Positions 26,779-35,403 of a stretch of 64,000 bases of DNA are shown piece after piece; position 1 is the first letter of the stretch; each line of letters begins with the position of its first letter. The DNA is from Flavobacterium phragmitis (GTDB lineage: Bacteria > Bacteroidota > Bacteroidia > Flavobacteriales > Flavobacteriaceae). Location of the stretch: contig NZ_FOMH01000003.1 of the NCBI RefSeq assembly GCF_900112575.1, forward strand, positions 248,001-312,000. The letters are read 5' to 3'. Below the pieces are notes generated by a model, which saw nothing but the letters and a program-made list of their open reading frames with translations, did not search any database and was not told the origin of the DNA. The translations under genes were made by a program, and so were the position numbers.

Positions 26779-27183
26779 TTATGAATTTGCCCGAGGAGGC
26801 GGTATATCTATTTTACCATGAAAACCAAATGAGAAGTTTGTATTATCAATATATTTTTTTCCTTTCTGTTCGATTAGAAAATATAAGTTTGGCATTAATG
26901 ATTCAGAAGAAATCAAATATTCCATTACTGGAATTCCTTTTCCTAATTTGGCTGTTTTGGTATCCTTTGTTTTGTAGTCGTCCAGTTCTTCTGGAATACC
27001 GTCACATTTAAAGATTTTTTTCAGAAAATTACAAGTAATCCCTTTAACAGTATAGGTTTCTGCATTAGCGTTGATGATTCGGCTAACACCATTCGAGATG
27101 TTTAAACTGCTGATTAAAAAATAGCCGACTAGCAACACCTGAAGGCATTTACATAAAAAGCTATTTTTAATTTTATTCAACAT
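26779..27183 (-). CDS. Small exported protein, function unknown
   Basis: A 134-residue protein with a hydrophobic N-terminal segment (about 13-30) that may be a signal anchor. The mature region contains ITCNFLKKIFKCDGIPEEL with two Cys and ends FHGKIDIPPPRANS, a proline-rich terminus. No family was recognised. It lies 101 bp upstream of the ABC exporter on the same strand and could be co-transcribed with it. Whether it is a partner, a substrate or unrelated cannot be told. Confidence 0.55.
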   Translation of the reverse strand: MLNKIKNSFLCKCLQVLLVGYFLISSLNISNGVSRIINANAETYTVKGITCNFLKKIFKCDGIPEELDDYKTKDTKTAKLGKGIPVMEYLISSESLMPNLYFLIEQKGKKYIDNTNFSFGFHGKIDIPPPRANS

Positions 27184-27545
27184 ACTCTAAAAGGCGAAAA
27201 ATTTAAATTAAATCAATGGAATTGAATTCCAAACTCCAATGAATTAAGGCAATTATCTTGATTTTTCTGAGCGCGCAAGTTATAGCCATTTTTTTTCTAG
27301 AACATTAAAATAACATTAGAATTTAGAATCGTTCAAAACTTTACAAAGAAATTAACAAGACATTCTCACACTTTTAACCATCCTCGAAATTATATAACAT
27401 CGAGCAATAATTCTATAACTCATAAAGTGGATTGGAGTCTACTTTTGGATATCGAAAATTCGACGAAGTATAATCCCGAAATTTAAGATAAGTGTTACCC
27501 GAAATAGAAACCCGATTTACAAACCATTTAATAGATGATCTCAAT
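27184..27545. other. 362-bp divergent intergenic region
   Basis: This AT-rich spacer separates the minus-strand small exported protein from the plus-strand DUF1810 gene. The only promoter-like word noticed is TACTTTTG at 27440-27447 (plus strand), which fits TAnnTTTG but lacks a well-spaced TTG. A short palindromic word (GGAATTGAATTCC) sits near 27210-27222. No RNA gene was seen. Confidence 0.4.
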
Positions 27546-28004
27546 ATGATTTATGCAAAAAATGATTTGACCCGATTTTTAGATGCCCAAAACAAATTGT
27601 ACTTAACTGCCTATTCTGAACTTAAGAAAGGTAAAAAAGAAACCAATTGGATGTGGTTCATTTTTCCGCAGATTCAAGGTTTAGGAAAAAGTACTCTTTC
27701 TGATTATTATGCTGTCGCTAATTTAGAAGAAGCAACAGCCTATCTTAATCATCCCGTTTTGGCAAAACATTTAATTGAAATTTCAAAACTATTACTGACT
27801 TTCAAAAAGAAATCTGCTGAAGGTATTCTAGGTGAGCTCGACGCTCGAAAACTGCATTCGTCTATGAGCTTATTTGTTCAGGTAGAAAATGCTGATCCTG
27901 TATTTCAAGAGGTCTTGGATACTTTTTTCTATGGTCATTTAGATCAAATGACTTTAAATTTTACTCAAAAAACTGTTGTCCTGCCAGAGACAGTACTTTC
28001 TTAA
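27546..28004 (+). CDS. DUF1810 family protein
   Basis: A 152-residue soluble protein from the ATG at 27546. The DUF1810 hallmark is clear: LTRFLDAQNKLY near the N-terminus, then NWMWFIFPQIQGLG, SDYYAVANLEEATAYLNHPVL and LDARKLHSSMSLF. Family members normally start a few residues before the RFxDAQ motif, which favours this ATG over a GTG at 27492 that would add 18 residues. The function of the family is not established. It stands alone and ends at a terminator. Confidence 0.88.
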   Translation: MIYAKNDLTRFLDAQNKLYLTAYSELKKGKKETNWMWFIFPQIQGLGKSTLSDYYAVANLEEATAYLNHPVLAKHLIEISKLLLTFKKKSAEGILGELDARKLHSSMSLFVQVENADPVFQEVLDTFFYGHLDQMTLNFTQKTVVLPETVLS

Positions 28005-28020
28005 TACTCTTAGAACAAAA

Positions 28021-28050
28021 AAAGGGAATAGCTCGTAAACTATTCCCTTT
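28021..28050 (+). terminator. Intrinsic terminator of the DUF1810 gene
   Basis: AAAGGGAATAG (28021-28031) and CTATTCCCTTT (28040-28050) form a perfect 11-bp stem with an 8-nt loop and a T run after it. It starts 17 bp after the stop codon. Confidence 0.85.
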
Positions 28051-28093
28051 TTGATTAACAACATAATTATAAATAAAGAACAAACCCTGAGCT

Positions 28094-28273
28094 TTAGCTT
28101 TTCTCAAAATTAGAAACGCCTTTTTTTAGGCAATTCAAATATTCTTCAATATTGTTCCAAGTATCTGCCCCGCAAATCACAGCAATTATTGCCATAACAA
28201 GGGTGTCGTTTAACTCGTGAAGTTTGCTTAAATCTCGACTATTGTTTTCTATTTGGCTAAAAACACTAATAAT
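28094..28273 (-). pseudogene. Remnant of an ISAs1-type transposase N-terminal region
   Basis: An open stretch of 59 codons on the minus strand, with no start codon at its beginning (a stop precedes it) and a stop at 28094-28096. The translation contains FSQIENNSRDLSKLHELND followed by LVMAIIAVICGADTWNNIEEY, which matches the N-terminal domain pattern of ISAs1-family transposases (IxDPRxxxKxxHxLxDIL...AVICGADSWxEIE). The catalytic DDE part is absent, so this is a decayed fragment. It marks an old insertion next to the DPP-IV-like gene. The assignment is by motif only. Confidence 0.7.
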
Positions 28274-28472
28274 TTACCTCACATAAAAATAGATTAATAC
28301 ACTTACTATCAAACATTAACACACAACCATTAAATACAATTAGCGAGATTTTTACTATTAACTATGATGCGTTCACCCTGTCTGTTAAATTAGGTGATTA
28401 GACAATGTGAATTTCACTCCGACTTTACCCAACTTTAGAATATATTAATTTACCACTTTATATTTATGCTTA

Positions 28473-28527
28473 AAAGAAAGGAAATGAATAAGAAAGAGCC
28501 GGCATTCGCCAAACCCTTTCCTTTTTT
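28473..28527 (-). terminator. Terminator-like hairpin after the DPP-IV-like gene
   Basis: AAAGAAAGGAAA (28473-28484) and TTTCCTTTTTT (28517-28527) can pair around an inner GGC...GCC stem-loop (GGCGAATGCC on the minus strand). It lies about 55 bp past the stop codon of the minus-strand peptidase gene. Confidence 0.5.
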
Positions 28528-28581
28528 TAATTATTAACTATAAAGAACGAACCTAAAAAATTCTATAAGAAGCTAAATTAA

Positions 28582-30681
28582 TTATGGTTTTCCAATTAAG
28601 AATTCATATCTGAACTGCTTTGTTAAATCATTATAATGGCGCAATTTAGGCCCAATCATATTATGTGTATTACCGGGGTAAAGCATCATGTCAAACTTTT
28701 TGTTCATTTCCTGCAATTTAGCTGCAAACTCCAGGGTATTCATTACATGTACATTATCATCGGCCATACCGTGTATCAGTACTAGACGCCCCTTTAAATT
28801 CTCTATATTCGTTAAAACGGAGCTGTTTTTATAGCCTTCAGGATTTTCGGCCGGTGTATCCATAAATCGTTCAGTATAATGCGAATCGTAATATTTCCAG
28901 TCGATAACACTACCTCCGGCTATACCATATTTAAAAACATCAGGTGCATTAACCAAAGCATAACAGGTCATATAACCACCATAGCTAAAGCCAGAAATTA
29001 ACACCTTATCCGGATCAGCCTGTTTGTTTTCGATCAGCCATTTTACAGACTGGCTCCAATCTTTAATTTCCCAATGGCCTAATTGTCTGTGCATATAGTT
29101 TTGGCCAACTTTACCGAATTCATAGGCCCCACGATGATCCAGATAAGCATAAATAAACTGCTCTCTATCCGCTCTGAAAATACTTTCATTGAAAGCATCA
29201 TTTGTCGCAGTTGTTGCCGGTCCGCCGTAAATAACAACTATTAGCGGATATTTTTTACCAGGCTCCATTTTAGCCGGATAAGAGATCCTGCCAGGCAAAT
29301 CAAACTTCCCATCTTCACTTTTTACAGTAATTAATTCATCTTTCCAGTTAGCTTTCGATAAGTCAAAATCCGAACCTTTTCTATCGCCAAGTACTTTAAT
29401 TAGTTTGCCTTGATTATTCAATAAAGCCAGCTGATCGGGGGTTGATATATTTGAATATTTACTTATAAAATAACTTCCATCAGGAGAAAAATTAACCTGA
29501 TGGGTATACGAACCAAAGGTTAAACGTTTCAGATTTTTTCCATTAAAATCTACGCGGTATAGATCATCATGATTTTTATGTTCGCGGTTAGCGATAAAAT
29601 AAACCACTTTGTTTTTTATATCTGCATATTTAATACCTTTCACTACAAACTGCCCGTTTGTAACCGCAGACATTTTTTTTTCTGCTACGTTATAATAGTA
29701 CACCTGACGATATCCAGATTTATCACTGATAAACAAAAAGTCGTTGTTGTTTCCAGGAAAAGATAAACGCTCTTCCTCATCCAGGTTAATCCAGGTGGCT
29801 TGTTTTTCTTCATAAAGCTGTTCTGTTTTTCCTGTTGAAGGTTTTACTGAATAAAGCTTATACTGATCCTGACCCCGATTTAGCCATTGTACCAAAAGGG
29901 CTTTGCCATCTGTTTGCCAGTAAGGTCTCCCAAAATACTGATCTGTTTTTTCATCCAGATCTGTCCAAACGGTTTTACCATTTTCGATAGAAACCATCCC
30001 GATTTTAACCTCAGGATTGGAGTCACCCGGCTGGGGATAACGTTGGGTTTTTACAACACCATGATCGGCACCGGCATCGGTTATGGTAAAAAGTGGAACC
30101 TTGGTTTCATCTGTTCTGAAAAAAGCAATGCTTTTGCTATCCGGGCTCCACCAGAAAGCTCTGTAATTAGTGTCCCGGCCTAAAATTTCTTCCATATATA
30201 CCCATGAGGCATAACCATTCAGAATATCGTTGCTTCCGTCATGAGTTAAACGGGTTTCCTTTTTACTTTTAACATCCAGCACATATAAATCATTATTTCG
30301 TGTAAAGGCAATAAAATTACTATCCGGCGAAAATTCCGGGTTTACTTCCTCAAGATCGGGGCTGTTGGTAATACGTTCCTGCTGCTTCCCGTTATTTAGA
30401 TAAATATCCTTATTCTTTACCTGCAAATCTTTAGGTCTTGTTGGGTACAAATCGTCTCCGGTATATGGCTTTTCGCTGCCTGTTTTTGCATCTACTTCAA
30501 AAGCAAGGCTTTTTCCACTTTGTTTATCGAACTTGCTAATTATAAAATGATTCTTGTCTGTCCATTTAGTAACAGTGGGTAGGGGCAATAAACCATTGTC
30601 AGATTTGCCAGTTTGTGCCCAGGTATTTAATATGCTGAATGCAAATGCACATAAGATCCGTAGTTTAATCGTTTTTAACAT
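28582..30681 (-). CDS. Dipeptidyl-peptidase IV-like S9 family serine peptidase
   Basis: A 699-residue exported peptidase. The signal peptide ends at NTWAQ (about 22). An eight-bladed-propeller region (about 40-440) carries repeated SPDSxxIAF-type strands and the substrate N-terminus-binding Glu pair near YMEEILGRD. The C-terminal alpha/beta-hydrolase has the nucleophile Ser566 in GFSYGGY, Asp641 in HGMADDN and His673 in GNTHNM, a complete triad. It should release dipeptides, typically X-Pro, in the periplasm. Codon use looks somewhat richer in G and C than in the upstream SusCD genes, and it sits between a transposase remnant and a truncated DsbD-like stub, suggesting acquisition by transfer. 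Confidence 0.9.
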   Translation of the reverse strand: MLKTIKLRILCAFAFSILNTWAQTGKSDNGLLPLPTVTKWTDKNHFIISKFDKQSGKSLAFEVDAKTGSEKPYTGDDLYPTRPKDLQVKNKDIYLNNGKQQERITNSPDLEEVNPEFSPDSNFIAFTRNNDLYVLDVKSKKETRLTHDGSNDILNGYASWVYMEEILGRDTNYRAFWWSPDSKSIAFFRTDETKVPLFTITDAGADHGVVKTQRYPQPGDSNPEVKIGMVSIENGKTVWTDLDEKTDQYFGRPYWQTDGKALLVQWLNRGQDQYKLYSVKPSTGKTEQLYEEKQATWINLDEEERLSFPGNNNDFLFISDKSGYRQVYYYNVAEKKMSAVTNGQFVVKGIKYADIKNKVVYFIANREHKNHDDLYRVDFNGKNLKRLTFGSYTHQVNFSPDGSYFISKYSNISTPDQLALLNNQGKLIKVLGDRKGSDFDLSKANWKDELITVKSEDGKFDLPGRISYPAKMEPGKKYPLIVVIYGGPATTATNDAFNESIFRADREQFIYAYLDHRGAYEFGKVGQNYMHRQLGHWEIKDWSQSVKWLIENKQADPDKVLISGFSYGGYMTCYALVNAPDVFKYGIAGGSVIDWKYYDSHYTERFMDTPAENPEGYKNSSVLTNIENLKGRLVLIHGMADDNVHVMNTLEFAAKLQEMNKKFDMMLYPGNTHNMIGPKLRHYNDLTKQFRYEFLIGKP

Positions 30682-30730
30682 CTTTTAGTGTTATCAAAAT
30701 TATTTTTTGTAAAATTTAACAAACCTTTTT

Positions 30731-30943
30731 CTAGCCAAATGTGGTATTATTTGGCCCTCCTTCGGCAACAAACTGACTATATAAATGCCAGCCGTTTTCT
30801 ATAATGGCTTTTGCCTGCAATTCGTATTCAGTATCAGAAATTTTCTGCACACTGGTTTTCCGCTTAACTGGATTGTATATCTGAGCCTGCCCTATTGATA
30901 AAAAGAACAACAGGAGACATATTAAAAACACGTTTTTATTCAT
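30731..30943 (-). pseudogene. Truncated N-terminus of a DsbD/DsbC-like thiol-disulfide protein
   Basis: 70 codons from the ATG at 30943; an in-frame ATG at 30982 is also possible but spoils the signal peptide. A signal peptide ending near GQAQ is followed by NPVKRKTSVQKISDTEYELQAKA-type strands and NGWHLYSQFVAEGGPNNTTF. This is the start of the immunoglobulin-like domain that opens many Bacteroidota DsbD-type or disulfide-corrector proteins. It stops after about 55 mature residues, roughly half of the domain, so it is best read as a broken gene left at a rearrangement junction. Confidence 0.65.
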
Positions 30944-31095
30944 GATGATGTTTTTTTTGAAAGAAAGAGGGCTGAATAGCAAAAAACAACCCTCTAAAAA
31001 TTCTCTATTGCGATTACATTTGCTTAATAACTCAAAATAATTAATCTATAGAGACATAAACATTAAACTCTTTTTATAAAACTTAACAGGAAGGC

Positions 31096-33915
31096 TTACT
31101 TCAAAGGTTTGTAAACTATTTTGTAGGTTTTAGCTTTTGATAAGAAAGAATTTGCAAAATCCTGAATATCTTTTACCGTAATTTTATTTACAATATCAGT
31201 AAAGTTTTTAGGATGATCCATATTATAACCGTTTGTAAAATAATTGTAAATCAAATTCATGCTGTAAGCATTAAAATCTTTACTGTCTGTTCTTGATTTT
31301 ATATAACTCTTTTTGGTTTTCTCTATATCTTCCTTATCAATTTTGCCTTGCTTGATTTCCTCAATTTCCTGATATACAATTGGCAGTAAAGCTTCTACCC
31401 TGTTGGCATCACAATCAAAAGCAATATTAAGCTGTACTGTTGGTTTTGGCAGTTTTTCCAAGCTTACATTTACCTGAGCGCCATAAGTTCCGCCTTCTTT
31501 TTCACGTAAGCTTTCTGTGTATCTCAGTGTAAGGATGTCACCAAAAAAAGAAGCTATAATTCTGTTTTTCTGAGAATAAGTATATTCGTTTTGAAACTTA
31601 ACTCGAACAGAGCTTTTTGGTGTTTCCATTTTAAGGAAAACATCTTTATTAATTTTGTCAGAAACCCAGTCAACCGTATTATCTTTAAAATTTTCTTTTC
31701 GTTTGATGCCGTCAATACTTGCAATGTATTTTTCTAAAAGCGGTTTTAAAACGTCTGGCATTATATCTCCAACAATAAAAAACTCAAAGTTTGACACATC
31801 AGCAAAACGATCTTTGTAGATGGATTTCATTTTATCAAATGATAAATCATCAATATATTGTTGGTTCATCAGTCTTATTTTTGGATTATTTTTGCCATAA
31901 ACAGTTGCTGTTAAGCTGTCTGCCATTTTAGAACGAATATCTTTATCCTTGTTTTTAAGCATATTTTCCATTCTTTGTTTTAAAAGTGCAAATGCCTCAG
32001 CATCAAATCTCGGCTTTTCAAAACGGAGATATATCAACTGCATCATGGTCTCGATGTCTTTTGTATTGGCTGAACCAGAAACTGTCTCTGTAAAATTTTC
32101 AATTGAAGCAGAAGCCGATGCTGTTTTTCCTGCCAAAACTTTATCCAAATCTGTATTCGACAAATCATTTATCCCCGACATTCCCGCAAGACTTGTAGCA
32201 TAAGTTACATTAGGCAAATCTTTTGGCTCGTACAAAGATGCACCGCCAAAACTTTCGGCTTTTAGTTTGACATCTTTTTTGTTTTTGTCAGCAAATTTGT
32301 AGTGCACTTTTACCCCATTACTCAATACATACGTAATGGCATCAATTGCTGTTTCTTTTTTCTCTGATACAATTTTACCAGATTTGATCTTGATATCGCC
32401 CAAAAGAGATTTTCCAGCAAATGAATCTACATAAGGCTCTAAAGAAGGGTCATTCTCAGCTTTTTTAATAATATCAAATGCCTGTTCCTGAGTCAGATTA
32501 TTTTCGTTTTCAACTCCCGTTACTGTTACAACACGATTTTGCGGTGTGTATAATTTACTTAGTTGCTCTTGAAGTGTTTTTGAATCCAGTTTTTGTAATA
32601 TTTCTTTAACCATCTCAAACTCCGCTTTTGGATCACTGATTACTTCGTGTTTCAGATAATTGTCTTTTACCATGCCAATTACCGCTTTATGCGAAATCTC
32701 ATCGATTTTTTCGAGGTATTTTTCATAGTTTGATAGATTCTTAGTTACTTCTCTTTCTATTTCGCCTTTTGAAAATCCAAATTTGTACGCACGTACAAAT
32801 TCATTCATAGCAGCTGTAAAGGCTTCCTGCTGTTTATTTGGTTTGGGAGAAATCCCTATAAATAAAATATCATTTAAACGGGTAAAACTTTGAAAGCCTA
32901 TTTGAGCACCTCTAAAAGCGCATTCCTGCTTTTGCCCCATTTCAGCCAATCGATTGTTGATCAATGAAAAAGCAATGTCGCGTTGAGTCGATTTTTCCAA
33001 ATCAGCAAAAGTTCCGGTTGGTTTTTCGGCTGTATGACGAATCATATAATTGATACTGGAAGATGAAACTTCTCTGTCTAAAGCCAATCTAAAAGCAGAC
33101 GCATTGTTATCTGGAATAGCAATTTCAAAACGTTTCTTCGGGTTTTTAGGCATCGGAATATCTGCAAAAAGCTTTTTGATTTTTGCTTCAATTTCTGCAA
33201 CATTTATGTCTCCAACAACGGCGATTGCCTGTAAGTCTGGACGGTACCAATCTTTATAAAAATCTTTTAACGCCTGATATTTAAAATTCTTCACAATATC
33301 CATATCCCCAATTGGCATACGGTCTGCATATAATGAATTGTTATAAACAATAGGTGCCGTTTGATTCAATATACGCATTCTGGCATCTTGTCTCGTTCTC
33401 CATTCTTCGGTAATTACGCCACGTTCTGCATCAACTTCTTCATTGGTTAGGGATAAAAAGCCAGACCAATCGTGTAAAACCAGCAGACAGCTATCTACAA
33501 CAGCATCATCTTTAGACGGAATATTATCCAAATTATACACCGTTTCGTCAAAACTGGTGTAGGCGTTGATATTTTTTCCAAAAACGGCTCCTTGTTTCTG
33601 CATGGTATTCAGAATCCCTTTTCCTTCAAAGTTTTTGGTTCCGTTAAACGCCATATGTTCCAGAAAATGAGCCAGCCCTTTTTGCTGGTCATTTTCTAAA
33701 ATCGATCCTACATTCTGAATAATATAATAACTTGCTGTATTTTTATTGACTGTTGTGGGATAAATATAATAAGTCATCCCATTTGGCAGAACTCCTTTTT
33801 TTATGGTTTGATTGACTGTAATTGGGTCATTTGCTTTGAAACTCTGTGCCTGACTTAAAAAAGCACTTCCAATTAGGAATAGAAAAACGATTAGCGATTT
33901 TTGTTTATAAAACAT
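31096..33915 (-). CDS. M16 family zinc peptidase (pitrilysin-like)
   Basis: A 939-residue exported peptidase with a signal peptide ending at SQAQ (about 24). The inverted zinc motif HFLEH (His83, Glu86, His87) lies in the first M16 domain, and the distal zinc ligand Glu is in the AERGVITEEWR segment near residue 160. The second, non-catalytic M16 repeat occupies the C-terminal half (about 500-935), giving the usual clamshell of two pairs. It is the last intact gene of the sigma-SusCD locus, 12 bp after the TlpA gene, and probably trims imported or periplasmic peptides. Confidence 0.92.
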   Translation of the reverse strand: MFYKQKSLIVFLFLIGSAFLSQAQSFKANDPITVNQTIKKGVLPNGMTYYIYPTTVNKNTASYYIIQNVGSILENDQQKGLAHFLEHMAFNGTKNFEGKGILNTMQKQGAVFGKNINAYTSFDETVYNLDNIPSKDDAVVDSCLLVLHDWSGFLSLTNEEVDAERGVITEEWRTRQDARMRILNQTAPIVYNNSLYADRMPIGDMDIVKNFKYQALKDFYKDWYRPDLQAIAVVGDINVAEIEAKIKKLFADIPMPKNPKKRFEIAIPDNNASAFRLALDREVSSSSINYMIRHTAEKPTGTFADLEKSTQRDIAFSLINNRLAEMGQKQECAFRGAQIGFQSFTRLNDILFIGISPKPNKQQEAFTAAMNEFVRAYKFGFSKGEIEREVTKNLSNYEKYLEKIDEISHKAVIGMVKDNYLKHEVISDPKAEFEMVKEILQKLDSKTLQEQLSKLYTPQNRVVTVTGVENENNLTQEQAFDIIKKAENDPSLEPYVDSFAGKSLLGDIKIKSGKIVSEKKETAIDAITYVLSNGVKVHYKFADKNKKDVKLKAESFGGASLYEPKDLPNVTYATSLAGMSGINDLSNTDLDKVLAGKTASASASIENFTETVSGSANTKDIETMMQLIYLRFEKPRFDAEAFALLKQRMENMLKNKDKDIRSKMADSLTATVYGKNNPKIRLMNQQYIDDLSFDKMKSIYKDRFADVSNFEFFIVGDIMPDVLKPLLEKYIASIDGIKRKENFKDNTVDWVSDKINKDVFLKMETPKSSVRVKFQNEYTYSQKNRIIASFFGDILTLRYTESLREKEGGTYGAQVNVSLEKLPKPTVQLNIAFDCDANRVEALLPIVYQEIEEIKQGKIDKEDIEKTKKSYIKSRTDSKDFNAYSMNLIYNYFTNGYNMDHPKNFTDIVNKITVKDIQDFANSFLSKAKTYKIVYKPLK

Positions 33916-33927
33916 ATGTTTTTGTAA

Positions 33928-35319
33928 TTATACTTTTAGTAATTTATCTAATTCCTCTCTTAAACCAGATTCAGAAGGGCGCATTGCATTTGTATTTATA
34001 ATTTTGCCTTCGGTATCAAATAACAAAAATCTAGGAATTGCATTTACTCCATAATTTTTAGCTATATCTGACTCAAAATCTTTGTCTGCCATTAACTGAA
34101 TTCCTTTTAGGTCTTCCTTTTTCACAAAATCTTTCCATTTCTGAATGTCTTTTGCTTTATCTAATGACAGACTTATAAAAACAATATTCTTGTCATGGTA
34201 ATCTTCTTCTAATTTTTTCATATGTGGAATTTCAACTTTACACGGTCCGCACCAAGTTGCCCATAAATCTACATAGACAAATTTTCCTTTAAAATCTGAG
34301 AATGAAACTGGTTTATCATTAATATCATTATATTTAAATTCAAAACCTTTTTGACCTACATTTTTATGCAGTTCTTTTTCATATTCTACTAAAAAAGCTT
34401 TACTGGCATCTGAGATTAAATAAGGCCTTATTTTTGGAGCTATTTTTTCATATTCTTCAATTCTCAAACGAGAATTTTGAATACCTTCTCGAAGAAAAGC
34501 GTCTTTTAAAGCTGGGTCAGAAATGTGAGTAATAGCTTCAGCGAGGTAATCTAAACGTCCAACAGGATTTTCTTCAGTCATTTTTATATAAGAAAAATAA
34601 TGACTCATCAAGGAAAGCCCATTTGCCAATTTTAAAAGATCAGGATCTTTAAATTTTATATTGCTCTGCCATTGTTTCATTACTGCTGGACGATTGTCTT
34701 TTTCCGGATGTTCTGTGCGGGGCATCATAAAAAAAAGATAGGATAAATCTTCAACATCGGTATCTACTGCTAATTTGAGTAACTTATTAAAAACTTTGTC
34801 TTTTGTATTTATACTCTTTTTAAATGTTTCGGCTTTTGCCAAACCTCCATCTATAAAAGGATAAAAATCTTTATAAGTTGTATTGTATTTAGGAACATCG
34901 CAAAAATGCCCAAAATCGTTATAAATTTCGTTGGCTTTTTGAACTAGGGCATTCTGTCCTATATTTTTACCTGTTAAAACATAACTGTTTTCAGATATAG
35001 ACAAATTGATGTCTTGTTTAGGCTCCAGATAAAGCCTAATAAGCTGTTGTCTTTTCTTAAACTGCCCATAATCAATATAATAAAAACCTGGATCTACAAT
35101 AGGAAGCATAAAACCAAATTCTTTCGAAGCATTAATTTTTGAGGTTGCAACCACAATAGTTTTACCATCTTCAGCTTTAAGAAGGTTTATTTCATTTGTA
35201 TTGTTTTCTGGAATTAAAAATTTCCCACTAATTAGTACATATTCCGAAATAGACCCAGCAAATCCGAAATGGGAAATTAGAAGCATGATAAAAACCAGAT
35301 ATAATGTTTGTTTTTTCAT
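33928..35319 (-). CDS. TlpA-like periplasmic thioredoxin
   Basis: A 463-residue protein from the start at 35319, where MKKQTLYLVFIMLLISHFGFA is a good signal peptide; the frame runs 22 residues further upstream, into implausible sequence. An N-terminal beta-rich domain resembling DUF4369 is followed by a helical middle region. The C-terminal thioredoxin fold has the redox pair in VDLWATWCGPCKVEIPH and a cis-Pro in NAIPRFLLF. It lies between the PKD-like lipoprotein and the M16 peptidase, a position that TlpA-type genes often hold in SusCD loci. It probably keeps thiols reduced on imported peptides or locus proteins. Confidence 0.87.
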   Translation of the reverse strand: MKKQTLYLVFIMLLISHFGFAGSISEYVLISGKFLIPENNTNEINLLKAEDGKTIVVATSKINASKEFGFMLPIVDPGFYYIDYGQFKKRQQLIRLYLEPKQDINLSISENSYVLTGKNIGQNALVQKANEIYNDFGHFCDVPKYNTTYKDFYPFIDGGLAKAETFKKSINTKDKVFNKLLKLAVDTDVEDLSYLFFMMPRTEHPEKDNRPAVMKQWQSNIKFKDPDLLKLANGLSLMSHYFSYIKMTEENPVGRLDYLAEAITHISDPALKDAFLREGIQNSRLRIEEYEKIAPKIRPYLISDASKAFLVEYEKELHKNVGQKGFEFKYNDINDKPVSFSDFKGKFVYVDLWATWCGPCKVEIPHMKKLEEDYHDKNIVFISLSLDKAKDIQKWKDFVKKEDLKGIQLMADKDFESDIAKNYGVNAIPRFLLFDTEGKIINTNAMRPSESGLREELDKLLKV

Positions 35320-35403
35320 TGTATTTTTTTGTTTGTTCTTAAATAATATATTTTGTTTTAAAGACGAATGCATGAGTTCATGCATTCGTCGTATTTTAAT
35401 TAT

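Noticed and set aside
26676..27011. 111-codon plus-strand frame opposite the small exported protein
   Set aside because: It spans the exporter start and the antisense of a better candidate with a hydrophobic leader; composition is not protein-like.
27492..27545. GTG start for the DUF1810 gene
   Set aside because: The extra 18 residues precede the usual family start and an ATG at 27546 fits the family length better.
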